Below are positions 53,398-62,962 of a stretch of DNA of 64,000 nt, piece by piece. A program made the position numbers and the translations under genes. A model generated the notes under the pieces. It was not told the origin of the DNA. It saw only the letters and a program-made list of their open reading frames with translations, and did not search any database. Origin of the DNA: Bog-756 sp963778165 (GTDB lineage: Bacteria > Actinomycetota > Acidimicrobiia > Acidimicrobiales > RAAP-2). The stretch spans positions 248,001-312,000 of the forward strand of contig CAVZTE010000007.1 in the NCBI GenBank assembly GCA_963778165.1, in the 5' to 3' direction. Positions within the stretch are counted from its first letter, which is position 1. The number at the start of each line of letters is the position of its first letter.

Positions 53398-55752
53398 ATG
53401 AGCGATCTATCCCGTAACAACCTGCCCATTCCGCACCGGGAGCATGTCGGGCTCACCACCTACGACGCCAAAGACCCCGATACCTCCTATCCGGCCATCG
53501 AGCCCCTGCGGCCGCCGGCCGGTGCCCCCAACGTCCTGGTCATCATGATCGACGATGCCGGCTTCGGCGCCTCCTCGGCCTTCGGCGGCCCCTGCCAGAC
53601 CCCGGTGGCCGAACGGTTGGCGGCCAACGGGCTCCGCTTCAACCGCTTCCATACCACCGCCCTGTGCTCGCCGACCCGCCAGGCTCTCCTCACCGCCCGC
53701 AACCACCACGCCGTGGGCATGGGCGGGATCACCGAGATCGCCACCTCGGCCCCCGGCTACAACTCCATACGTCCCGACAATGCCGCCCCCGTTGCGGAAA
53801 CCCTGCTCCTCAACGGCTACAGCACGGCCCAGTTCGGCAAGTGCCACGAGGTGCCGGTGTGGGAGACCAGCCCCATGGGGCCGTTCCGCCAGTGGCCCAC
53901 CGGAAGCGGTTTCGAGCACTTCTACGGCTTCGTAGGTGCCGAGACCAACCAGTGGTACCCGGCCCTCTACGACGGGATCACCCCGGTCGAGCCCTCGAAG
54001 ACGCCCGAGGAGGGCTACCACTTCACCGAGGACATCACTGACCACGCCATTACCTGGGTGCAGCGCCAGAAGTCCCTGATGCCGGACAAGCCCTTCTTCA
54101 TGTACTTCGCCCCGGGAGCCACCCATGCCCCCCACCATGTGGCCCCGGAGTGGAGCGACAAGTACCGGGGGAAGTTCGATGCCGGGTGGGACGTGGTCCG
54201 GGAGGAGACCTTGGCCCGACAGAAGGCCCAGGGAATCGTGCCCCCCGACACCGAGCTGTCGGGCCGCCCCGAGCAGATCGCGGCGTGGGACGACGTGGCC
54301 GACGATCTCAAGCCCGTGCTGGCCCGACAGATGGAGATCTATGCCGGCTTCATGGAGCACACCGACCATCACATCGGGCGGCTGTTGGACGCCATCGACA
54401 AGCTCGGTGCCATGGATGACACGCTGGTGTACCTGATCATCGGGGACAACGGGGCCAGCGCCGAGGGAACGCCCAACGGAACCTTCAACGAGACGATCTC
54501 GCTCAACGGGGCCGCCGAATTCGAGACCACCGAGTTCATGTCCCAGCGGATCGGCGAGTTCGGAACCCCGTCTGCCTACAACCATTACGCCGTGGGTTGG
54601 GCCCACGCCATGAACACGCCGTTCCAGTGGACCAAGCAGGTGGCCTCGCACTTCGGTGGGACCCGCAACGGGACCATCGTCCACTGGCCCAAGGGAATCA
54701 CCGCCAAGGGTGAGATCCGCCCCCAGTTCCACCACATCATCGACGTGGGACCGACCATCTTCGAGGTGGCCGGCATCCCCGAGCCGACCTTCGTCAACGG
54801 CATCCAGCAGGCACCGATCCACGGGGTATCGATGGCCTACGCCTTCAATGATGCCGTCGCAGCCGAGCAACGCCCGACCCAGTACTTCGAGGTGGCCTGC
54901 AACCGCGGGATCTATCACAAGGGTTGGACTGCCGTTACCAGGCACAGCGTCCCCTGGGACTTCGGGGCCACCCTTCCGCCGCTCGATGACGACGTCTGGG
55001 AGCTGTACGACACCAACGTCGACTGGTCGCAAGCTCACGACGTGGCGGCCGACCATCCGGACAAGCTCAAGGAGCTGCAACGCCTCTGGCTCATCGAGGC
55101 GGTCAAGTACAACGTCCTCCCACTGGACGACCGCCGGATCGAACGGTTCAACCCGGACATCGCCGGGCGGCCCCTGCTGGTCAAAGGGAATGCCCAGGTC
55201 CTGTACGGCGGGATGAACCGGCTCAGCGAGAACTCGGTGCTCAACCTCAAGAACAAGTCCCACTCGGTGACCGCCGAGGTCGACGTCCCCGAAGGCGGTG
55301 CCACCGGTGTGATCGTGGCCCAGGGGGGCGCGTTCGCCGGCTGGAGCCTGTACCTGCACGGGGGCAAGCCCAAGTACTGCCACAACCTGGCCGGGCTCAT
55401 GCACTTCTACGTCGAGGGGGATACCGAGGTCCCGGCCGGCACCCATCAGGTCCGGATGGAGTTCACCTACGACGGCGGTGGCCTGGCCAAGGGCGGCACG
55501 GTGGCCCTGTTCATCGATGGCAAGCCGGCCGGGGACGGGCGGATCGACGCCACCGTGCCCATGATCTATTCCGCTGACGAGACCTGTGACCTCGGATCCG
55601 ACACCGGCACCCCGGTCAGCGAGGACTACTCCGGTGACTCCAGCCGGTTCACCGGCACGGTCAACTGGGTCGAGCTCCGGATCGGCGATGACAGCCACGA
55701 CCACCTGATCAGCCCGGACGAGCTCATGCGGGTGGCCACCGCCATCCAGTAG
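53398..55752 (+). CDS. Arylsulfatase-type sulfatase
   Basis: The 784-residue protein has NVLVIMIDDAGFGASSAFGG (metal-binding Asp pair) and the formylglycine motif C90-S-P-T-R with TARNHH following. Later come the HAPHHVAPEW and GDNGASAEGT metal sites. The C-terminal ~200 residues form a beta-sandwich typical of long actinobacterial arylsulfatases (SHSVTAEVDVPEGG, GKPAGDGRIDATVP). There is no signal peptide. It hydrolyses sulfate esters once Cys90 is converted to formylglycine, and the required enzyme follows directly (55777). The substrate is unknown. A link to sulfur supply is plausible given the encapsulin/desulfurase operon in the same window, but they are 19 kb apart. Confidence 0.93.
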   Translation: MSDLSRNNLPIPHREHVGLTTYDAKDPDTSYPAIEPLRPPAGAPNVLVIMIDDAGFGASSAFGGPCQTPVAERLAANGLRFNRFHTTALCSPTRQALLTARNHHAVGMGGITEIATSAPGYNSIRPDNAAPVAETLLLNGYSTAQFGKCHEVPVWETSPMGPFRQWPTGSGFEHFYGFVGAETNQWYPALYDGITPVEPSKTPEEGYHFTEDITDHAITWVQRQKSLMPDKPFFMYFAPGATHAPHHVAPEWSDKYRGKFDAGWDVVREETLARQKAQGIVPPDTELSGRPEQIAAWDDVADDLKPVLARQMEIYAGFMEHTDHHIGRLLDAIDKLGAMDDTLVYLIIGDNGASAEGTPNGTFNETISLNGAAEFETTEFMSQRIGEFGTPSAYNHYAVGWAHAMNTPFQWTKQVASHFGGTRNGTIVHWPKGITAKGEIRPQFHHIIDVGPTIFEVAGIPEPTFVNGIQQAPIHGVSMAYAFNDAVAAEQRPTQYFEVACNRGIYHKGWTAVTRHSVPWDFGATLPPLDDDVWELYDTNVDWSQAHDVAADHPDKLKELQRLWLIEAVKYNVLPLDDRRIERFNPDIAGRPLLVKGNAQVLYGGMNRLSENSVLNLKNKSHSVTAEVDVPEGGATGVIVAQGGAFAGWSLYLHGGKPKYCHNLAGLMHFYVEGDTEVPAGTHQVRMEFTYDGGGLAKGGTVALFIDGKPAGDGRIDATVPMIYSADETCDLGSDTGTPVSEDYSGDSSRFTGTVNWVELRIGDDSHDHLISPDELMRVATAIQ

Positions 55753-55776
55753 CGATGGCTGGGGGATACTGACACC

Positions 55777-56765
55777 ATGACCGGCCCGTGTTGCTCTCCC
55801 GGCCGGACTGAGTCCCCGGATCCGACCGGCCCGGCCATGCCGGTGGTCGGCGGGAGGAACGCCGCCCCGACGTTGGTTACGGTCCCGTCCGGTCGGTACC
55901 TGGTGGGTGACGAGTCGGAGTGGTCGTATCCCACCGACGGCGAAGGCCCGGTGCACCCGGTCGAGTTGGCCGTCCTTCGACATCGGTCGATACGCCGTCA
56001 CCAACCGGGAGTTCTCCGCCTTCGTGGAGGACACGGGATGGCGAACCGAGGCCGAGTCCTACGGGTGGTCGTTCGTCTTCGGGGGCTTGCTGCCGGACGA
56101 CTTCCCCCCGACCCGGGGCGTGCAGGCTGCCCCCTGGTGGCGGCAGGTGGAAGGAGCCGACTGGCGACGTCCCGAAGGGCCCGGATCGGACACCGCCGGC
56201 CGGTCCGACCACCCTGTGGTCCACGTCTCGTGGAACGATGCCCAGGCCTTCTGTGCCTGGTCGGGCACCCGACTTCCCACCGAGGCGGAGTGGGAGGTCG
56301 CGGCCCGGGGCGGGCTGGAGGGCCAGGCCTTCCCCTGGGGCGATCAGCTCGAGCCGGGCGGCGTCCACCGGATGAACACCTTCCAGGGAGAGTTCCCCGG
56401 TGGCAACACCGGCGACGACGGGTACCTGGGGACGGCACCGGTGGATGCCTTCGAGCCCAACGGCTACGGGCTCTACAACATGACCGGCAACGTGTGGGAG
56501 TGGTGCCACGACTGGCTGGACGTCACCTACTACGCCGACTCGCCGCTCGACCGCGCCCGGGGGGCCGGCGTCGGGTTCGTTCCGGGCCCAACGGGGCGGG
56601 TCCTATCTGTGTCACGCCTCCTACTGCCGGAGGTACCGGGTATCGGCCCGATTCGGAAGCACACCGGACAGCACCTCGGGCAATGTGGGATTCCGAGTGG
56701 TGGCAGCAGGCGTGCCGAATGTCGAAACTGACGACTTGGACGGAGAAATCGCCCGAAGGGGGTGA
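55777..56765 (+). CDS. Formylglycine-generating enzyme, two apparent frameshifts
   Basis: ATG 55777 lies 24 bp after the sulfatase stop. PSGRYLVGDESEW starts the FGE-sulfatase domain in frame 1; YAVTNREFSAFVEDTGW through NMTGNVWEWCHDW is in a second frame after a shift near 55968-55975; and GSYLCHASYCRRYRV, NTPDS-like STPDSTSGNVGFRVV to the stop at 56765 are in a third after 56593-56600. The last block holds the two active-site cysteines of the copper-dependent enzyme. With both single bases removed the protein is 328 residues and complete. It oxidises the sulfatase Cys to formylglycine. A functional pair is expected, so the shifts are probably sequencing errors. Confidence 0.82.
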
Positions 56766-58255
56766 TGGCCGCGCCGGATTGCGGCTGTCAGGCTCGTTCC
56801 ATGGCCATTGGCGAAGGAGTGCAACCAGCCACCAACCACCTGTCGGTGAGCGAACGGGTGGCTCTCGGGAAGGCGGCACGCTCCACCGCTCCCCGGGCTG
56901 GTCACGAGGAGTGGACCCCCTCTCCGTCCCGTCCCGACCCGGTGGCTCTGTTGGCCAGCCAGGCCGAGTCCCGAGTCCCGGAACTGGTCCCCATCCGCTA
57001 CGGGCGGATGCTGGTTTCACCCTTCACCTTCTATCGCGGGGCCGCCTTGATCATGGCTTCTGACCTGTCGACCACCCATTCGTCCGGATTGACCGTCCAG
57101 GCCTGTGGCGACGCCCATCTCAGCAACTTCGGCGTCTTCGCCTCGGCGGAGCGGTCCCTGGTCTTCGATCTCAACGACTTCGACGAGACGCTCCCGGGGC
57201 CGTGGGAGTGGGACCTGAAGCGCCTGACCGCCAGCCTGGCCATTGCCGGCCGGGACCGGGGGTTCTCCGACAAGGAACGCGCCGACATCGTGCTGGAGGC
57301 CACCACCGCCTACCGGACGGAGATGGCCCGGCTGGCCGGCATGCGGGATCTCGACGTGTGGTACTCACGTATGGACGTGGTCAAGGTGCTGGAGGACCTG
57401 GGCGACGAGCTGGGAGTGGGTGGGCCGAAGAAGGCGGACAAGGTCCTGTCCAAGGTCAAGGCCCGCGCCGACAAGCAACTGGCCAAAGCCAGGACCCGCG
57501 ACAGCATGCAGGCTCTCGACAAGCTCACCGCGGTGGTCGACGGGGAGACCCGGTTCGTCAGCGACCCGCCGCTCCTGGTGCCCGTCGAGGAGCTGCTTCC
57601 GGGAGCGGAGGGTGCCGCACTGACCGATCGGATGCACGAGCTCCTGCACAGCTATAGCCAAACCCTGCAGAGCGACCGTCGACACCTGCTCGGTCAGTTC
57701 CGGTTCGTCAGCATCGCCCGCAAGGTGGTGGGTGTTGGCAGCGTGGGGACCCGTGCGTGGGTCCTGTTGCTGGTGGGGAGTGACGGACGCGATCCGCTCC
57801 TCCTCCAGGCCAAAGAAGCCCAGGAGTCCGTCCTGGCCCGGTTCGTCGGCGCTAGCGAGTATGAAAACCAAGGCGAGCGGGTGGTGGCCGGCCAGCACCT
57901 GATGCAGGCCTCGAGTGACATCTTCCTCGGCTGGGATCAGGTCGATGGCATCGATGGTGTGCGTCGGGACTTCTATGTCCGACAGCTACGCGACTGGAAG
58001 GGATCGGCCGACACCGACGTGATGATCCCCCGGGGCATGGCCATCTACGCCCGACTGTGCGGCTGGACACTGGCCCGGGCTCACGCCCGGTCCGGCGACC
58101 GAATCGCCATTGCGGCCTACCTGGGCTCTGGCAAGACCTTCGACCACGCCATCGCCTCCTTCGCCGAAACCTATGCCGACCAGAATGAACGGGACTACGA
58201 CGCCCTCAAACAAGCCGCCGCCGACGGACGCATCACCGTCGAGTCGGGGTTGTGA
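56765..58255 (+). CDS. DUF2252 family protein
   Basis: ATG 56765 overlaps the FGE stop (TGATG) and is preceded by AAGGGGG; the protein is 496 residues. VPIRYGRMLVSPFTFYRGAA, QACGDAHLSNFG and VFDLNDFDETLPGPWEWDLKR are the DUF2252 signature, a family with a protein-kinase/aminoglycoside phosphotransferase-like fold. The HLSNFG and DFDE motifs correspond to catalytic and metal-binding residues, so phosphotransfer is possible. The target is unknown. Coupling to FGE may only reflect transcription. Confidence 0.9.
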   Translation: MAAPDCGCQARSMAIGEGVQPATNHLSVSERVALGKAARSTAPRAGHEEWTPSPSRPDPVALLASQAESRVPELVPIRYGRMLVSPFTFYRGAALIMASDLSTTHSSGLTVQACGDAHLSNFGVFASAERSLVFDLNDFDETLPGPWEWDLKRLTASLAIAGRDRGFSDKERADIVLEATTAYRTEMARLAGMRDLDVWYSRMDVVKVLEDLGDELGVGGPKKADKVLSKVKARADKQLAKARTRDSMQALDKLTAVVDGETRFVSDPPLLVPVEELLPGAEGAALTDRMHELLHSYSQTLQSDRRHLLGQFRFVSIARKVVGVGSVGTRAWVLLLVGSDGRDPLLLQAKEAQESVLARFVGASEYENQGERVVAGQHLMQASSDIFLGWDQVDGIDGVRRDFYVRQLRDWKGSADTDVMIPRGMAIYARLCGWTLARAHARSGDRIAIAAYLGSGKTFDHAIASFAETYADQNERDYDALKQAAADGRITVESGL

Positions 58256-58304
58256 GCCATCCCGCCACTCCACTGTGGCCAGCGGTCGGGGAGTCGTCCG
58301 GCCG

Positions 58305-59138
58305 CTAAGCAGCCTGTTCCCTCCCCTCGGGGAGCAGAAGAACCGCGCCGACCAGGAAGCACAAGGCCCCGACGAACGTACCGATATTGGAACGTTCGAG
58401 ATTGCGAATCTGCCCGGTGGCTGGCACCACGTACGACGCCACCGCCGAGACCCCGAAGGCGACAGAGCCCACCAGGTTGACCAGAGTGATCCACCACGAC
58501 GCTCTTCGAGGCGCCCACGAACCCCATCCGTGGGACACCTCGGCCCAGGCCAGACCGCTGGCTACCAGAAAGCAGATCGAGCCGACGGCGTCCGGCCGCC
58601 AAACGTGCTGTCGTGCGGTCTCCGCGCTCAGGTCGGTGCTGATGGCGACGGCGGTGCTGACATTGAAGTAGACGGTGCCGATGAGCTGAATGGCGCTGGC
58701 CCACCAATCGATCTGATGCGGATGAGGTGAGATCAGCCGCCCCCACCGGCCGGTCGAGGCAGCTCCGCTGACGTCCTCGGACTCCGAATACTGGAGGAAG
58801 GCTGCTGAGGTGAAGAACAGTGATCCGACGAAGAAGGTGATGGAGTCGGCCAGCCGCCCGACGGCTTGGGCATAACCGGGCACCGCCCCCAGGGCGAAGA
58901 GGAGCGACCCGATGGCAAAGAGAAGGCCGATCCACCAGCTCCGAGAGCGGGGTGCCCACCAGGTGCTGCCGCTCCGGCTCTTCCGTTGACGTCGGGACTC
59001 CCACTTCTGGACGAGGCCATCGGGCCGCCGGTACTCGAGGAAGGTGACGAACGGCCCCAAGCCCCGGCTGCGGAGTACCTGCGACTGATCCGGCCTCAGA
59101 GCAGGATCCACTGCTATGTCAGCCGGCTGGCCGGTCAT
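58305..59138 (-). CDS. YrhK-like domain membrane protein
   Basis: ATG 59138 gives 277 residues; the longer frame upstream is Pro/Arg rich and unlikely to be translated. After a ~65-residue cytoplasmic start there are three repeats of a two-helix unit (WWIGLLFAIGSLLFALGAVPGY, then WWASAIQLIGTVYFNVSTAVA, then WWITLVNLVGSVAFGVSAVAS is the clearest last one), each starting with a WWI/A motif as in YrhK-like proteins. An acidic SESEDVSG loop lies between units. No function is known. It is convergent with the DUF2252 gene, 49 bp apart. Confidence 0.7.
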   Translation of the reverse strand: MTGQPADIAVDPALRPDQSQVLRSRGLGPFVTFLEYRRPDGLVQKWESRRQRKSRSGSTWWAPRSRSWWIGLLFAIGSLLFALGAVPGYAQAVGRLADSITFFVGSLFFTSAAFLQYSESEDVSGAASTGRWGRLISPHPHQIDWWASAIQLIGTVYFNVSTAVAISTDLSAETARQHVWRPDAVGSICFLVASGLAWAEVSHGWGSWAPRRASWWITLVNLVGSVAFGVSAVASYVVPATGQIRNLERSNIGTFVGALCFLVGAVLLLPEGREQAA

Positions 59139-59430
59139 GGCGTCAGATGGACGTTGAGGGCTCGGGCGATGACGAGATCCAGACCCCACTGTTGGTTGAC
59201 GCCTGGAGAGGCAAGCCCCCGTTGGCGGGCGTAGCGACGGACATGGCTCGGCTGGCTGAAGGCAAGGGCATTGCTGAATCAAGGTACAAGGGATCGACAG
59301 AGTCGTGTCGCCTTGCCGGGGGGATCGTCAACGCCTGGGCCGACCCGAGAGCAGCGGCAGCGACCCTCGGACGGCGATGGCCTGCCGGGTGAGTTTGGCC
59401 TGGAGAGCGGCAGGGAAGGATGAGTGCCCA

Positions 59431-59661
59431 GTGAGCACTGGCGTATACGAGATGGTGGTGAAGGGTCGATTGAGCCCCGTGCTGATCGAAGCGATCGGGT
59501 TCGACGTGTCGTGCGTGGAGGAGGGCCGCACCCACCTGGTCGGACACCAGGTGGACCAGGACTCGCTCCATCGGGCCATCGGCGTCCTCCAGGACCTGAA
59601 CATCGAATTGATATCGCTCAACGAGTTGCCGTCGACGTCCGCCCCGGCCGAGAAGGGCTGA
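59431..59661 (+). CDS. Small conserved protein, paralogue of 53134-53346
   Basis: This 76-residue protein starts at GTG 59431. It shares VVKGRLSP, a GF doublet, VEEGRTHLVG, VDQDSLH and LQDLNIELISLN with the copy at 53134-53346. The positions of Gly and Asp are kept, so the fold is probably the same. It is divergent from the YrhK-like gene and 46 bp before the MaoC-like gene pair. Two copies flanking a sulfatase/FGE/DUF2252 block suggest duplication with that block, or independent small regulatory proteins. Confidence 0.65.
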   Translation: MSTGVYEMVVKGRLSPVLIEAIGFDVSCVEEGRTHLVGHQVDQDSLHRAIGVLQDLNIELISLNELPSTSAPAEKG

Positions 59662-59707
59662 GGCCAGCCCGCAACACGTTGCAGCCGGCGCGTTATCGTG
59701 CTCCCCT

Positions 59708-60271
59708 ATGCCCAACGACAGTACCGACGGGGAGTTCGACGACCGCCTCCGGTCGCTGGTTGGTCGGGAACTGAGCCAAGCACAGGGCAACCTGGGGCCG
59801 GATCCGGTCAATCAGCCGATGATCCGGCACTGGGCGGCCGCATTCGAGGACCACAACCCCGTCTACACGGACCCCGTCGCCGCGGCCAACTCCCGGTTCG
59901 GTGGGGTGGTGGCACCCCCGCTGATGCTGCAGACCTGGACCATGCCGACCCCGACGATCACCGGCATCGCCGAGCGGGGCGGATCGCCGACCGAACCAGA
60001 CGGCGAAAGCCCCATAGCGGTCTTTGACCAGGCCGGCTTCACCGGTACGGTGGCCTCCAATTCGGAATTCGAGTTCGAGCGCTACCTGCGGCCCGGGGAC
60101 ACCGTCTCGTCAACGACCACGATCGAGTCGATTTCGGAGCGGAAGCAGACCCGCCTTGGCCCGGGCTACTTCGTAACCTGGATAACGACTTTTTCCGACG
60201 CCGAAGGAGTGGTCGTGGGCCGGCAGCGCTTCCGTATCCTCAAGTTCGACCCGTCCGGGGCCAAGCCGTGA
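59708..60271 (+). CDS. MaoC-like N-terminal (FAS1-like) dehydratase domain protein
   Basis: The 187-residue protein has the hot-dog pattern IRHWAAAFEDHNPVYTD and FGGVVAPPLMLQTW, and later FERYLRPGDTVSSTTTIESISERK. These belong to the N-terminal half of hydratases such as HTD/MaoC (PF13452). Members form two-domain or heteromeric enoyl-CoA hydratases. It pairs with the next hot-dog gene (60333-60752), 61 bp downstream, which carries the catalytic-type half. Confidence 0.82.
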   Translation: MPNDSTDGEFDDRLRSLVGRELSQAQGNLGPDPVNQPMIRHWAAAFEDHNPVYTDPVAAANSRFGGVVAPPLMLQTWTMPTPTITGIAERGGSPTEPDGESPIAVFDQAGFTGTVASNSEFEFERYLRPGDTVSSTTTIESISERKQTRLGPGYFVTWITTFSDAEGVVVGRQRFRILKFDPSGAKP

Positions 60272-60332
60272 CCGGTCCACGAGTGCGGCCGACGCCTCTG
60301 TTCCCGGTCATTCAGGGTACGACGGGATTCCG

Positions 60333-60752
60333 ATGAGCCTTGACTGGACGACCATCAGGGTGGGCGATCCGATTCCGCCGCTCGAGCTGGAAATGACCGC
60401 CACCAGGATCGTGGCCGGGGCCATTGCCACCAGGGACTTCATGCCGGTCCATCACGACCGGGCCTACGCCAACAGCCAGGGGGCGCCGGACATCTTCATG
60501 AACATCCTGTCCTCGACGGCCTATTGCAGCCGGTTCCTCACCGACTGGGCAGGTCCCGACGCCATGATCACCAAGTTGGCCGTCCGGATCGGCGTGCCGG
60601 TATTCCCCGACTCGACCCTCCGCTTTACCGGCCGGGTGACCGACACCGAACTCCGTGGGGGTGATGGCCAGGTGGGCGTGGAGTTCACCGCGGTCACGAC
60701 GATCGGTGAGCACGTGGCCGGAACCGCCACGATTGCCCTTCCTGTCCAGTAG
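60333..60752 (+). CDS. MaoC-family hot-dog protein
   Basis: This 139-residue single hot-dog protein shows ATRDFMPVHHDRAYANSQGAPDIFMN, which matches the MaoC hydratase motif with Asp and His (D-x4-H), and FTGRVTDTELRGGDGQVGVEF. With the upstream FAS1-like half it could form an (R)-specific enoyl-CoA hydratase heterodimer, as described for the actinobacterial two-gene HTD and ChsH-type systems. A role in lipid or sterol side-chain degradation would fit, but the nearby genes do not prove it. Confidence 0.83.
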   Translation: MSLDWTTIRVGDPIPPLELEMTATRIVAGAIATRDFMPVHHDRAYANSQGAPDIFMNILSSTAYCSRFLTDWAGPDAMITKLAVRIGVPVFPDSTLRFTGRVTDTELRGGDGQVGVEFTAVTTIGEHVAGTATIALPVQ

Positions 60753-60972
60753 CGGCTACCACCCGACAGCCCGGACCTGCCCCCGGAAGGAAGCGACAAA
60801 GCCGATGGTGGAGCCTCGACCCTCAGCGGTGAAGTACCAGTCCACAGGCAGTGTTGCGGATTGATCGCTCCCCCGCAGGTCGGTTGGGAGCGTCTGGCCT
60901 GCATGAGTCGCACATTCGTCACCTACGTGTCACACTTTGCCCTCACTCGACGATCAACAGTGGAGGTCAGGC

Positions 60973-61926
60973 ATGCCCATCCAGCGGGAACTCCAGAAGG
61001 CGGCAGTGGCCATCGTCATCGGGGCGGTCGCCGTCCTGGGCGCGGCCTGTTCGAGCAACTCGAGCAGCCCCACCACCACAGCAGGGTCGTCCTCGACCAC
61101 GACGGCCAGCCCCTCCCTGCCGACGACGGTAATCCCGACCCAACCGACCGACGCCTCGCTGGCGGCATCGGTGCCCTCCTCGGTGAAGTCCAACGGGACC
61201 CTCACCATTGCCCTGGACGCCACCTACGCCCCGGACGAGTTCATCGCTCCCAACGGCTCGACGATCGTGGGCATGGATGCCGATCTGGCCACCGCCATCA
61301 GCCAGGTGCTCGGCTTGAAGCCCAAACTGATCAACGCCACCTTCGACACCATCATCCCGGGGATTCAGAGCGGCAAGTACGACATGGGCGCCTCGTCCTT
61401 CACAGACACCATTGCCCGGCAGAAAGTCGTCGACTTCGTGGACTACTTCACCGCCGGCGAGGGCTTCTACGTGAAGACCGGGAGCTCGCTGGCCTTCAAC
61501 GGCCTCACCTCTCTGTGCGGTCACACCGTGTCGGTGGAATCGGGCACCACCGAGCAAACTGACGCTCAGAACGAGGCCAAGGCCTGCACCTCAGCCGGCA
61601 AGTCGACAGTCCACGTCCTCGCCTTCGGCAATCAGAGCGAGGCCAATGTGGCCGTCTCCAGCGGCCGGGCCGACGTCGGTTTCGCTGACTCCCAGGTGGC
61701 CGGCTACATCGTGGCCAGCTCCAACGGAGTGTTCCAGAACAGCGGCACCGCCTTCGAGGTGGCGCCCTACGGACTGGCTCTCCCCAAGGGCAACGGCATG
61801 GCCACCCCGGTTCAGGGAGCGGTGAACCTGCTGATCTCCAACGGTGTCTACAAGAAGATCCTGACCAAGTGGGGCGTGCAGTCCGGTGCGGTGACCCACT
61901 CCGTGGTCAACGGCGCCACCAGCTAG
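60973..61926 (+). CDS. Polar amino acid ABC transporter substrate-binding lipoprotein
   Basis: ATG 60973 follows GGAGG. The 317-residue protein has a lipobox (VLGAACSS, Cys ~25), a Thr/Ser-rich linker of ~35 residues, and a type 3 solute-binding domain from ~residue 70 (TLTIALDATYAPDEFI, GMDADLATAISQVLGL, DMGASSFTDT). It delivers a polar amino acid or similar ligand to the permease encoded 31 bp downstream. Ligand identity is not predictable by eye. Confidence 0.93.
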   Translation: MPIQRELQKAAVAIVIGAVAVLGAACSSNSSSPTTTAGSSSTTTASPSLPTTVIPTQPTDASLAASVPSSVKSNGTLTIALDATYAPDEFIAPNGSTIVGMDADLATAISQVLGLKPKLINATFDTIIPGIQSGKYDMGASSFTDTIARQKVVDFVDYFTAGEGFYVKTGSSLAFNGLTSLCGHTVSVESGTTEQTDAQNEAKACTSAGKSTVHVLAFGNQSEANVAVSSGRADVGFADSQVAGYIVASSNGVFQNSGTAFEVAPYGLALPKGNGMATPVQGAVNLLISNGVYKKILTKWGVQSGAVTHSVVNGATS

Positions 61927-61957
61927 CCTCCCGACCACCCGCGGACGACCCGACCTG

Positions 61958-62962
61958 ATGACCGGCCCCCCGGGATCTGATCCACCGGGGACGGCCACGT
62001 CCTCGGCACCGACGGTGGTCCCCGTGCGGCACCCGTGGCGGTGGGTGGCCAGTGCCGCCGTACTGGTGGTGGCGGCCATGCTGGTCAACACCCTGTTCTT
62101 CTCCCACGTCGAACGGGGAGGGGTGCGCGAAGGCCGCTTCCAGTGGGGGGTAGTGGGGAAGTACCTCTTCTACCACCCGATCCTCCGCGGCATCGGGGTC
62201 ACCCTCGAGCTGACGGTGATCGCCATGGTGGCGGGCGTCACCATCGGAGTGATGTTGGCGGTGATGCGCCTGTCCCCGAACCGGTTGCTCTCCGGGTCGG
62301 CCTGGATCTACATCTGGTTCTTCCGGGGGACGCCGGTGTTGGTCCAGCTCTTCTTCTGGTACGTGGGAATCACCTACCTCTATCCGCACCTGTCCTTCGG
62401 GATCCCGTTCGGGCCCGGTTTCGTAACCGTCAACGCCAACGTCCTGGTCACCTCGTTCGTGGCCGGGGCACTGGGCCTGAGCCTGAACGAAGGCGCCTAC
62501 ATGGCCGAGATCGTCCGGGCCGGGGTCATCTCGGTCGACGAGGGCCAGACCGAGGCCGCCCAGTCGCTCGGGATGTCGAGGCGTCAGACCCTCCGGCTCA
62601 TCGTCCTGCCCCAGGCCATGCGGGTCATCATCCCGCCGACGGGCAACGAGACCATCTCCATGCTCAAGACCACTTCGCTGGTCTACGTGATCGCGGTCAC
62701 GGAGCTCTTCACCGCCACCCAGAACGTCTCCAACGCCAACTACGAGACGGTGCCGCTGTTGCTGGTGGCCAGCATCTGGTACCTGTTCTTCACCTCGATC
62801 CTCACCGTGGGGCAGTACTACGTTGAGCGCCACTACGCCCGTGGCTCCCTCCGGGCCCTGCCGCCCACCCCCCTCCAGCGACTGCGGCGGTCGCTGCTCC
62901 ACCTGCGCCCCGAGCCGGTGCCGCCGCTCGCCGGGGCTCCCTGGGTGGCACCACATGAGTGA
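61958..62962 (+). CDS. Polar amino acid ABC transporter permease
   Basis: The 334-residue protein has a ~45-residue N-terminal extension with a first helix, then a HisM-type core of five helices (GIGVTLELTVIAMVAGVTIGVML at the start). The EAA loop AAQSLGMSRRQTLRLIVLPQ that contacts the ATPase is clear. The AEIVRAGVISVDEGQTEA segment is typical. The C-terminal ~50 residues are basic and cytoplasmic. The ATPase start lies inside its 3' end (8-bp overlap). Confidence 0.93.
   Translation: MTGPPGSDPPGTATSSAPTVVPVRHPWRWVASAAVLVVAAMLVNTLFFSHVERGGVREGRFQWGVVGKYLFYHPILRGIGVTLELTVIAMVAGVTIGVMLAVMRLSPNRLLSGSAWIYIWFFRGTPVLVQLFFWYVGITYLYPHLSFGIPFGPGFVTVNANVLVTSFVAGALGLSLNEGAYMAEIVRAGVISVDEGQTEAAQSLGMSRRQTLRLIVLPQAMRVIIPPTGNETISMLKTTSLVYVIAVTELFTATQNVSNANYETVPLLLVASIWYLFFTSILTVGQYYVERHYARGSLRALPPTPLQRLRRSLLHLRPEPVPPLAGAPWVAPHE

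Noticed and set aside
53407..56034. An 875-codon open frame antisense to the sulfatase
   Set aside because: It is Gly/Val/His/Arg/Asp-rich with no domain, lies exactly opposite a well-supported sulfatase, and is a normal by-product of high GC codon use.
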